NCBI RefSeq assembly: GCF_008728835.1
Contig: NZ_CP042582.1
Location: 3,251,001-3,315,000, forward strand
Reading direction: 5' to 3'
DNA from: Hypericibacter adhaerens
GTDB lineage: Bacteria; Pseudomonadota; Alphaproteobacteria; Dongiales; Dongiaceae
Length of the DNA: 64,000 nt
Shown: piece by piece, positions 53,310 to 60,104 of the stretch
How the letters are laid out: every line of letters starts with the position of its first letter
How positions within the stretch are numbered: the first letter of the stretch is position 1
Position numbers and translations under genes: made by a program
Notes under the pieces: model-generated
Seen by the model: only the letters and a program-made list of their open reading frames with translations
The model's database searches: none
What the model was told of the DNA's origin: nothing

Positions 53310-54389
53310 TTACTCGTTGATGAAGGCGCTCCAGCGCTCCCGCGCTTCGGCCCCGTGCTGCCCCCACCAGTCGCCATGCAGAACGACCTGGGTCTTGGCG
53401 TTCTCGGGCGAGGTGTTGAGGCGGGCGGCGACGTCCGGCGTGATCTTGCCGGTATCGTAAGCCTTCGCGTTGGCCGGGCCGTAATCGATATAGGCCGGCA
53501 GGTTGGCCTCGATGTCGGCCGACACGGCCGCGGCCAGGGCCTTCATCGACAGGTCCTTGTTCGGCGCGCCGCGCGGGATCACGAGGCAGTCGGCGATCAG
53601 GATGCCCTGGTTGAAGGTGAAATCCACCTTGGCGCCCTGGGACTGGGCCGCCGAGACGCGGCCGTTCCAGGCGCCGATCAGGTCGACCTCGCCGTCCGTC
53701 AGCAACTGCGCCGACTGGGCGCCCGAGGACCACCAGACCGAGATATAGGGCTTGATCTTCTCGAGGCTCTTGAAGGCGCGGTCGAGATCGAGCGGATAGA
53801 GCTTGTCGGGCGCCACGCCATCGGCCAGCAGGGCCTGTTCCAGCACCTCGGCCGGATCGTTGCGCAGCGAGCGGCGACCCGGGAACTTCTCGACGTTCCA
53901 GAAATCGGCCCAGGTCTTGGGGCCGTCTTTGCCGAACTTGTCCGTGTTCCAGGCGATCACGTTCGAATAGTAGTTCTGGGCGATGAAGCTCTTGCCGACG
54001 CCGGCGGGATCGAAGCCCGACTTGTCCACCACGTTGAAGTCGAGCGGCTCGAACAGGCCCTCGGCCTCGCCCTGGGCGCAGCCGTCGATGGTGAGCTCGG
54101 TGACGTTCCACTGCACCGCGTTGGCCAGCACCTGGGCGCGCACGTCGGCGAGCCCGTTGGTGTTGTCTTCCTTGATGGTGATGCCGAGCTGCTTGGCCAC
54201 CGGCTGCCAGACGGCCTTCGACAGGGCTTCCTGATAATTGCCGCCCCAGCCCGCGAACGTGATCGTGTCCTCCGCCTGAGCCTGGCTCAGGGGCAGCCAC
54301 AGCAGCGCCCCCGCGAGCGCCATCGCGCCCCAGGACAATCCACGCTTTGTCACATGACACGAGGTCATGTCAGTCCCGCCCGAAAACAT
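53310..54389 (-). CDS. Spermidine/putrescine-type ABC substrate-binding protein (PotD-like)
   Basis: A 359-residue class II binding protein. The signal peptide (LSWGAMALAGALLWLPL, cleavage near AQAED) precedes ITFAGWGGNYQEALSKAVW, the standard first lobe of polyamine/opine-type binding proteins. The start is ATG at 54389 with GGGAGG seven bases upstream. An inverted repeat (54352-54370) lies within the first codons and could be an operator. The ligand is not predictable; the neighbouring enzymes point to an N-methyl or guanidino amine. Confidence 0.9.
   Translation of the reverse strand: MFSGGTDMTSCHVTKRGLSWGAMALAGALLWLPLSQAQAEDTITFAGWGGNYQEALSKAVWQPVAKQLGITIKEDNTNGLADVRAQVLANAVQWNVTELTIDGCAQGEAEGLFEPLDFNVVDKSGFDPAGVGKSFIAQNYYSNVIAWNTDKFGKDGPKTWADFWNVEKFPGRRSLRNDPAEVLEQALLADGVAPDKLYPLDLDRAFKSLEKIKPYISVWWSSGAQSAQLLTDGEVDLIGAWNGRVSAAQSQGAKVDFTFNQGILIADCLVIPRGAPNKDLSMKALAAAVSADIEANLPAYIDYGPANAKAYDTGKITPDVAARLNTSPENAKTQVVLHGDWWGQHGAEARERWSAFINE
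54352..54370. promoter_or_regulatory. Inverted repeat ACATGAC-N5-GTCATGT at potD start
   Basis: Perfect 7-bp arms (54352-54358 and 54364-54370) in the first codons of the PotD-like gene. It shares the TGACATG/CATGTCA core with the palindromes at 54510 and 56653. Candidate operator of the MocR-type regulator (inference). Confidence 0.4.
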
Positions 54390-54509
54390 TCGGTTTCCTC
54401 CCATGGAATGCTTCTGGATGTCAGCGGATCCGCAGGGATCCGGAAATATGAAGCTTACAATCCGACCCTATCGCCGCCGGAAAGCACGTCAAGTTTTACA
54501 TTGTCACGC

Positions 54510-54517
54510 GACATGTC
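54510..54517. promoter_or_regulatory. GACATGTC palindrome before the PotD-like gene
   Basis: An 8-bp palindrome at the end of the dipeptidase-like gene, 121 bases before the PotD-like start, close to a TTGACG sequence on the minus strand that may be a -35 element of an internal promoter. Confidence 0.35.
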
Positions 54518-55568
54518 AGGCAGCAGGCCCGCCCCAAATCTGCGCCAGGACGCGCAGATAATTGCCGCCGAGGAAGGCCTCGATCTGGGCGGGTTTCCAG
54601 CCGTGATCGAGCAACGCAGCGGTGACGCGGGGCAGATCGGCGAGGCTGCTGCATTCGGCGAGATAGCGCGTGCGCACGTCGTTGCCGAAGGCCGCCGCAT
54701 ATTTGGATATGGCGGCGGGATAGCGATTGAGCGTCATCTCGATGATGCTGCCGACGGCGGCCAGGTCGCGCACGGCGGGGAAATCGGTGCCGAGCGCCAC
54801 ATGATCGTGACCGACCAGCCCGACGATATGGTCGAGATGGCGCAGGAAATCGCGCAAGGAAGGCCGGTGGGCCGGATCGCCGTCCCAGCACATGGGACCA
54901 TAGACCGAGACGCCGATCAGGCCGCCGGTCGCGGCCACCGCCTTGATCACCGCGTCGGTCTTGTTGCGCGGCACGTTGGAGACGGCCTTGGCGTTCGCAT
55001 GGGTCAGCAGCACCGGCCGGGTGCTGATCGAGGCCGCCTCCAGGCAGGCCTTCTCGCCCACATGGCTGAGATCGACGACGATGCCCAGCGCGTTCATCTC
55101 GGCGACGGCCTTGCGGCCGAGCAGGCTCAGGCCGCCGTCATTGGTCTCGAGGCAGCCGTCGCCCAGGAAATTGCGCTCGTTGTAGGTGAGCTGCATCACC
55201 CGGACGCCCAGCTTGTGGAACAGCCACAGCCGCTGCAGCTTGTCGGCGATGGGGCGCATGTTCTGCCAGCCCATGATCAGGCCGATCTGCCCCGCCTCGC
55301 GCGCCGCCTGGAAATCCGACACCTGCCGGATGACCCGCCATTCGGCGCCGGGCTGCTCGCAGCGATGCAGCCATTCGACGACCTGGTCGCAAGTCTCCTC
55401 GAAATCGGCATTGAGGCCGCTGACCGTCACGTTGACGGCGTTGACGCCTCCGGCCTTGAGCACCCCGGTGCTGCCGTCGGACTGGAAGTTGAGCCCGTCG
55501 ATGACATAGGCCTTCTCGTGCAGGGCCGCCGCCGCGGCGGAGATCGGCTTGGCCTTGGCGTCGCTCAT
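54516..55568 (-). CDS. M19 membrane-dipeptidase-like protein lacking the HxD zinc motif
   Basis: A 350-residue TIM-barrel protein of the renal dipeptidase family. Recognisable parts are LTYNERNFLGDG, VVDLSHVG, LLTHANAKAVSNVPRNKTD and DHVALGTDF. The N-terminal zinc pair HxD (DGHND in active enzymes) is changed: DGLNFQS, with Leu26 and Phe28. The binuclear site is thus incomplete, and the reaction is probably not ordinary dipeptide hydrolysis. ATG at 55568 overlaps the LLM stop by four bases (ATGA). It is second in the operon. Confidence 0.83.
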   Translation of the reverse strand: MSDAKAKPISAAAAALHEKAYVIDGLNFQSDGSTGVLKAGGVNAVNVTVSGLNADFEETCDQVVEWLHRCEQPGAEWRVIRQVSDFQAAREAGQIGLIMGWQNMRPIADKLQRLWLFHKLGVRVMQLTYNERNFLGDGCLETNDGGLSLLGRKAVAEMNALGIVVDLSHVGEKACLEAASISTRPVLLTHANAKAVSNVPRNKTDAVIKAVAATGGLIGVSVYGPMCWDGDPAHRPSLRDFLRHLDHIVGLVGHDHVALGTDFPAVRDLAAVGSIIEMTLNRYPAAISKYAAAFGNDVRTRYLAECSSLADLPRVTAALLDHGWKPAQIEAFLGGNYLRVLAQIWGGPAA

Positions 55569-56602
55569 GCCAGCTCCTTGGCGCGGCTCGACGGCTGGTT
55601 CTTGAAATGCGGCATCACATGCACGGCGAAACGCTCGAGCGCGCCCATCACGTCCTTGTGGTCCGCGCCGAAGTTCATGTTGACCTGGATGTCGTGGATG
55701 CCGAGCTCCGCATAGAGCCCGAGCTTGTCGACGCATTCCTGCGCCGAGCCGATGATCAGGCTCTGACGGATATCGTCCAGCGTCTCCGACACCTCGATCG
55801 GCACGATGGCGCCGTTCTTCACCGTGCCGGGCGTGTTGAAGACGTTGACGAAGCGTTGATGGTTGGCATGGGCGACCTTGAGCTTCTCCTGCGTGTCCGC
55901 CTCGTTCTTGGTGACGAAGCCCATGCGCAGCATGGAGAAGCGCTGGTTGCTGCCCGCCGGCAGCGCGCTGAAGAAGGCGTTGGACTGCATCTTCACCGCC
56001 GAGAAGGGATCGCGCAGCGGCGTGGTCATGACATGGAAGCCGCGGCGCACGCAGCCCTGGATGGCGCCCTCGGCGAGGGCCGCGATCCAGATCGGCGGAT
56101 AAGGCTTCTGCACCGGACGCGGGGTGATGGTGATGGGATCGAACTTGTAATACTTGCTGTCCCAGCTGACTTCTTCCTCCGTCAGGAGCTTCATCAGCAG
56201 GTTGAGCGAATCGTCGAACCGTTCGCGGCTCTCCTCGACCGGCACGTTGAAGCGGTCGAACTCGTAGCGGAAGGCGCCGCGCCCCACGCCCAGCTGGATG
56301 CGGCCATGGGTCAGGCAGTCGGCCTGCGCGATCTCGCCCGCGAGCCGCCGGATGTCATAGAAGGGCAGCACCAGGACCGCGGTGATGAGCGGGATCTTCT
56401 TGGTGACGCTCGCCACGCGGACGGCCGTCAGCAGCGGGTTCGGGTGGGTCAGGTAGTTGATGAAGTGATGCTCGGGGATGGTGAGCGAGATATAGCCCAG
56501 CTCCTCCGCGAGCTTCGCCTCCTCGAGCATCTCGTCATACATGGTCTGGGCGGGAAAGCTCGTGTCCGGCCAGTAGCAGGGCAGGTAGAACCCGAAATCC
56601 AT
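55565..56602 (-). CDS. LLM class flavin-dependent oxidoreductase
   Basis: A 345-residue bacterial-luciferase-like TIM barrel. MDFGFYLPCYWPDTSFPAQ and the C-terminal end, GLYAELGIHDIQVNMNFG, are typical. It would use reduced flavin and oxygen to oxidise or cleave an organic compound. The start is ATG at 56602 with AGGAG upstream; a TTG two codons earlier is possible. First gene of the minus-strand operon, divergent from the MocR-type regulator. No flavin reductase is encoded nearby. Confidence 0.87.
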   Translation of the reverse strand: MDFGFYLPCYWPDTSFPAQTMYDEMLEEAKLAEELGYISLTIPEHHFINYLTHPNPLLTAVRVASVTKKIPLITAVLVLPFYDIRRLAGEIAQADCLTHGRIQLGVGRGAFRYEFDRFNVPVEESRERFDDSLNLLMKLLTEEEVSWDSKYYKFDPITITPRPVQKPYPPIWIAALAEGAIQGCVRRGFHVMTTPLRDPFSAVKMQSNAFFSALPAGSNQRFSMLRMGFVTKNEADTQEKLKVAHANHQRFVNVFNTPGTVKNGAIVPIEVSETLDDIRQSLIIGSAQECVDKLGLYAELGIHDIQVNMNFGADHKDVMGALERFAVHVMPHFKNQPSSRAKELA

Positions 56603-56652
56603 TGCCAATCGCTCCTGAAATCCCCGACCTTATGAGGCTCTGCCGAGCCCAC

Positions 56653-56667
56653 GAACATGACATGTTC
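56653..56667. promoter_or_regulatory. Perfect 15-bp palindrome GAACATGACATGTTC
   Basis: Lies in the divergent region between the LLM and MocR-type genes, 51 bases before the LLM start. It is a strong operator candidate and shares the GACATGT core with sites at 54352-54370 and 54510. Confidence 0.55.
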
Positions 56668-56696
56668 TGGGGAATTGTCTTGTTTTCTGGGATAAC

Positions 56697-56718
56697 TTGA
56701 CGGATTGAACCGCGTCAA
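56697..56718. promoter_or_regulatory. Inverted repeat TTGACG-N10-CGTCAA upstream of the MocR gene
   Basis: TTGACG (56697-56702) and CGTCAA (56713-56718) are perfect arms. The left arm also matches a -35 element, with AT-rich CATATATT (56721-56728) downstream; spacing for a -10 is 18 bases at best. Possible promoter plus operator for autoregulation. Confidence 0.45.
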
Positions 56719-56759
56719 ATCATATATTGTCCTGCTACACCATTTGAGGAGCGCCCGAC

Positions 56760-58157
56760 GTGACGGACTGGAAGCCTGACATCGCGAACCGCCATGGCCG
56801 CCGCTATCTCGCCATCGCCGATGCGCTGGCGGACGACATCAAGAGAGGCCTCGTCCGCCCCGGCGACCGCCTGCCCACCCATCGCGATCTGGCCTACCAG
56901 ATGGGCCTCTCCGTCAGCACCGTCAGCAAGGCCTATGCGGAGGCGGTCCGCCGCCAGTTGATCCTGAGCGAGGTCGGGCGCGGCACCTTCGTCATGCCCA
57001 ATGCCTGGACCGACCTTACCGGCGTCGGGATCGACAGCCGGCAGATCGGGCCGATCGACATGGCCTTCAACTGCCCCGTGCCCGCGCCGATGGTGCTCGA
57101 GGCGATGTCGGCGGCGCTCAAGACGATCTCCGGCAGCGACCGCCTCGACGAGCTGATGCCCTATCACCGGCCCTGGGTCGGGCTCGCGTCGCACCGGGCG
57201 GCGGCGGCGAGCTGGATCGAGAAGCGCGGGCTCAGGACCTCGCCCGAGAACATCCTCATGACCAACGGCGCGCAGCATGCGCATGCCATCATCCTGACCT
57301 CGCTGCTCGAGCCCAACCAGATCGCGGTCACCGACGAGCTGACCGATCCCGGCATCAAGTTCCTCACCGCCAATCGCAGCCTGCAGCTCAAGGGGCTGGC
57401 GATGGACAAGGACGGGCTCCTGCCCGACGCCTTCGAGGCCGCCTGCAAGACGATGAAGGTGAAGGCCCTCATCACCGTTCCCAACCACCACAGCCCGACC
57501 CTGACCATCATGCCGGTCGAGCGCCGCAAGGCGATCGCCGAGGTCGCGATCCGCCATGGGGTGACCATCATCGAGGATGATGTCTACGGCCCCTTCCTCG
57601 ATAACCCGCCCCCGGCGCTCTCGAGCTTCGCCCCGGAGCAGAGCTTCTATTTCACCAGCTTCTCGAAATGCATCTGCGCGGGCCTGCGCATCGGCTTCCT
57701 CGCGGCCCCGCCCGGCCGCGTGGAAGAGCTGATCCCCGGCCTCGGCGCCACGACCTGGATGGTGTCGATGGTGCCGGCGGAGATTGCGGCGCTCTGGATC
57801 CGCGAGGGCACCGCCGAGCGGCTGATCGTCTGGCAGCGCCAGGAGCTGACCCGGCGGCAGAAGCTGGCCGCCCAGATTCTCGACGGCTTCGACTATACGG
57901 CGCTGCCCTCCTCGCTCCATCTCTGGCTGCCTTTGCCCGACAGCTGGCGGGCCGAGGGTTTCGTGGCCCAGGCCCGGCTGCGCGGCCTGGCGGTGACGCC
58001 CGCCGAGGCCTTCGTGGTGGGTCATGTCCCGGCCCCGCAGGCCGTCCGCGTCAGCCTGGGCGGCGCAACACCCTCGCGCACCGAGCTGCAGCGCGGGCTC
58101 GAGATCGTCGCCGACCTGCTCAAGGAACGGCCGGCCGCCACCTATCTCGTGCTCTAG
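56760..58157 (+). CDS. MocR-type GntR/aminotransferase transcriptional regulator
   Basis: A 465-residue regulator. The N-terminal GntR winged helix (about 10-80) reads RPGDRLPTHRDLAYQMGLSVSTVSKAYAEA; the rest is a fold type I aminotransferase-like domain with PLP lysine Lys303 in SFSKCICAGLRIG. MocR-type proteins use PLP chemistry as a sensor, often of an amine or amino acid. The start is GTG at 56760 with GAGGAGCG upstream. It is divergent from the LLM-led operon and is its likely regulator. Confidence 0.9.
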   Translation: MTDWKPDIANRHGRRYLAIADALADDIKRGLVRPGDRLPTHRDLAYQMGLSVSTVSKAYAEAVRRQLILSEVGRGTFVMPNAWTDLTGVGIDSRQIGPIDMAFNCPVPAPMVLEAMSAALKTISGSDRLDELMPYHRPWVGLASHRAAAASWIEKRGLRTSPENILMTNGAQHAHAIILTSLLEPNQIAVTDELTDPGIKFLTANRSLQLKGLAMDKDGLLPDAFEAACKTMKVKALITVPNHHSPTLTIMPVERRKAIAEVAIRHGVTIIEDDVYGPFLDNPPPALSSFAPEQSFYFTSFSKCICAGLRIGFLAAPPGRVEELIPGLGATTWMVSMVPAEIAALWIREGTAERLIVWQRQELTRRQKLAAQILDGFDYTALPSSLHLWLPLPDSWRAEGFVAQARLRGLAVTPAEAFVVGHVPAPQAVRVSLGGATPSRTELQRGLEIVADLLKERPAATYLVL

Positions 58158-58213
58158 CACGCCTGCCACGACGGCCGTCCCCCGCGATCCTTCCTTCAAC
58201 CGGAGTCAAGACC

Positions 58214-58531
58214 GTGATCTACGAATTGCGTCAATACATCCCCATGCCCGGCAAGGCCGAGGCGCTCAGCCGCCGGTTCCGCGACAGCACCCTGGCCCTC
58301 TTCCACAAGCTGGGATTCAAGGTGGTCGATTTCTGGGAAACGACCGACGGCAGCGGCGAGCTCTGGTATCTGATGGAATGGCCGACCGAGGCCGCCATGA
58401 AATCCGCCTGGGACGGATTCAAGACCAATCCCGATTGGGTCGCGACCAAGAAGGTGACCGAGGCCGACGGGCCGCTGGTCCAGAATATCCAATCCTACCC
58501 CCTGCGCCGGGCAGCGTACTTCAAGCCCTGA
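58214..58531 (+). CDS. NIPSNAP family protein
   Basis: A 105-residue ferredoxin-like-fold protein. MIYELRQYIPMPGKAEAL opens the sequence, and the central VVDFWETTDGSGELWYLMEW is the family hallmark. No enzymatic role is established for bacterial NIPSNAP proteins. Start GTG at 58214 with GGAG nine bases upstream. It lies 56 bases after the MocR-type gene and is probably co-transcribed. Confidence 0.87.
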   Translation: MIYELRQYIPMPGKAEALSRRFRDSTLALFHKLGFKVVDFWETTDGSGELWYLMEWPTEAAMKSAWDGFKTNPDWVATKKVTEADGPLVQNIQSYPLRRAAYFKP

Positions 58532-58691
58532 TCCTCATCCGCGACAGCCTCGGCCTCCGGAAGATCACGGGACCAAAGACCCTCGGTTCGCGTGGGGTTT
58601 GACGGATTGGCAACCGGGTTCCCGCCCTTCTGGGAACCGGTCGCCCCCCGCCGAGCGGCTTCGCTTTTGCCGCCCGATCTCCTAGTCTAGG

Positions 58692-58713
58692 GGACCGGCC
58701 TGTCCCCCGGTCC
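58692..58713 (+). promoter_or_regulatory. GC-rich hairpin upstream of the molybdenum hydroxylase operon
   Basis: GGACCGG (58692-58698) pairs with CCGGTCC (58707-58713) around 8 bases, 51 bases before the first hydroxylase gene. It may end readthrough from the NIPSNAP gene or structure the operon leader. Confidence 0.4.
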
Positions 58714-58763
58714 AACGGCGGCGCGCCGATCGAGAGAGGTTTTCAACAAGATGGATCGACGTC

Positions 58764-59624
58764 ATGCGATATGAAGCGCCGGGTTCTATCGAATCGGCGG
58801 TGGCGCTGCTGGCCCAGGAAAAGGGCCGCGCCTATGTTCTGGCCGGCGGCACGGATCTCCTGGTCCGGCTGCGCGGCGGCTATATCGAGCCCGACCTCGT
58901 GGTCGACGTGAAGCGCATCGAGAGCATGCGCAAGATCGTGCCCGAGGCCGGCGGCTTCCGTATCGGGGCCGCCGTGCCGGCGGCCGAGCTGGGCGAGCAC
59001 CCGGCCGTGAAGAAGCTCTGGCCCGGCGTGGTCGAGGCGGTCGAGCTGATCGGCTCGAAGCAGGTCCAGGGCCGCGCCACCATGGTCGGCAATCTCTGCA
59101 ACGCCTCGCCCGCGGCCGACAGCGTCCCCGCGATGGTCGCGGCCGGCGCCGTCGCCACGGTCGTCGGGCCCAACGGCAAGCGCAACCTGCCGGTCGAGGA
59201 GATTTCGACCTCGCCCGGCAAGACCACGCTCGCCAAGGGCGAGATCGTGGAATCGATCCTGCTGGCGGCGCGGCCGCCCCATTCGGGCGACGCCTATCTG
59301 CGCTTCATCCCGCGCACCGAGATGGACATCGCGGTGGTGGGCGCCGGCGTGAACATCACGCTGGACGACAAGGGCGTCTGCAAGGCCGCCCGCGTGGCGC
59401 TGGGCGCCGTCGCCGAGCGCGTGCTGCTGGTCGGGCCCGCGGCCGATGCCCTCATCGGCACCAAGCTCGACGAGGCCGCTCTCGACAAGCTGGCCGCCGC
59501 GGCCTCCGCCGCCTGCCGGCCGATCGACGACAAGCGCGGCACCAAAGAGTTCCGCATCAAGGTTGCCGGCGTGCTCGCGCGCCGGGCCGCCACCATTGCG
59601 CTCGAGCGCGCGAGGAAGTCCTAA
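58764..59624 (+). CDS. Molybdenum hydroxylase FAD-binding subunit (CoxM-like)
   Basis: A 286-residue medium subunit of a xanthine-oxidase-family enzyme. AGGTDLLVRL (about 27-36) and TMVGNLCNASPAADSVPA (about 105-122) bind FAD; the C-terminal domain (about 180-286) is the CO-dehydrogenase flavoprotein end domain. It passes electrons from the iron-sulfur subunit to an acceptor. First gene of the four-gene operon; its TAA is followed directly by the next ATG. Confidence 0.91.
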   Translation: MRYEAPGSIESAVALLAQEKGRAYVLAGGTDLLVRLRGGYIEPDLVVDVKRIESMRKIVPEAGGFRIGAAVPAAELGEHPAVKKLWPGVVEAVELIGSKQVQGRATMVGNLCNASPAADSVPAMVAAGAVATVVGPNGKRNLPVEEISTSPGKTTLAKGEIVESILLAARPPHSGDAYLRFIPRTEMDIAVVGAGVNITLDDKGVCKAARVALGAVAERVLLVGPAADALIGTKLDEAALDKLAAAASAACRPIDDKRGTKEFRIKVAGVLARRAATIALERARKS

Positions 59625-60101
59625 ATGAGCCAGGTTCACGTCACCGCCAAGATCAATGGCGACACCACCGAATATCTCTGCGAGCCCGACGAGACGCTGC
59701 TCGACGTGCTGCGCAACCGCCTGGGCCTGACCGGCGCCAAGGAAGGCTGCGGCACGGGCGATTGCGGCGCCTGCAGCGTCACGCTGGACGGCCGTCTGGT
59801 CTGCTCCTGCCTGGTGCTGGGGGCGGAGGCGAACGGCCGCGAGGTCCGTACCATCGAGGGCATGGCCCATGGTGAGACGCTGCATCCGCTGCAGCGCAAG
59901 TTCCTGGAGCATGCCGCCCTCCAGTGCGGCATCTGCACGCCGGGCTTCCTGGTCGCCGCCAAGGCGCTCCTGGACAAGAACCCGGACCCCTCGGAGACCG
60001 AGATCCGCTACTGGCTCGCCGGCAATCTCTGTCGGTGCACCGGTTACGACAAGATCGTGCGCGCGGTCCAGGATGCCGCCGCCGAAATGCGAAAGGGTTG
60101 A
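59625..60101 (+). CDS. Molybdenum hydroxylase 2Fe-2S subunit (CoxS-like)
   Basis: A 158-residue small subunit with both iron-sulfur centres: Cys42, Cys47, Cys50 and Cys62 in the N-terminal plant-type ferredoxin domain, and Cys101, Cys104, Cys136 and Cys138 in the four-helix domain (CGICTPGF, NLCRCTGY). All eight ligands are present. It starts directly after the previous stop and is followed by the large subunit after 3 bases. Confidence 0.94.
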   Translation: MSQVHVTAKINGDTTEYLCEPDETLLDVLRNRLGLTGAKEGCGTGDCGACSVTLDGRLVCSCLVLGAEANGREVRTIEGMAHGETLHPLQRKFLEHAALQCGICTPGFLVAAKALLDKNPDPSETEIRYWLAGNLCRCTGYDKIVRAVQDAAAEMRKG

Positions 60102-60104
60102 ACC

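Noticed and set aside
53103-55715. Open frame of 870 codons antisense to the PotD-like and M19 genes
   Set aside because: Shadow of conserved genes, with low-complexity composition.
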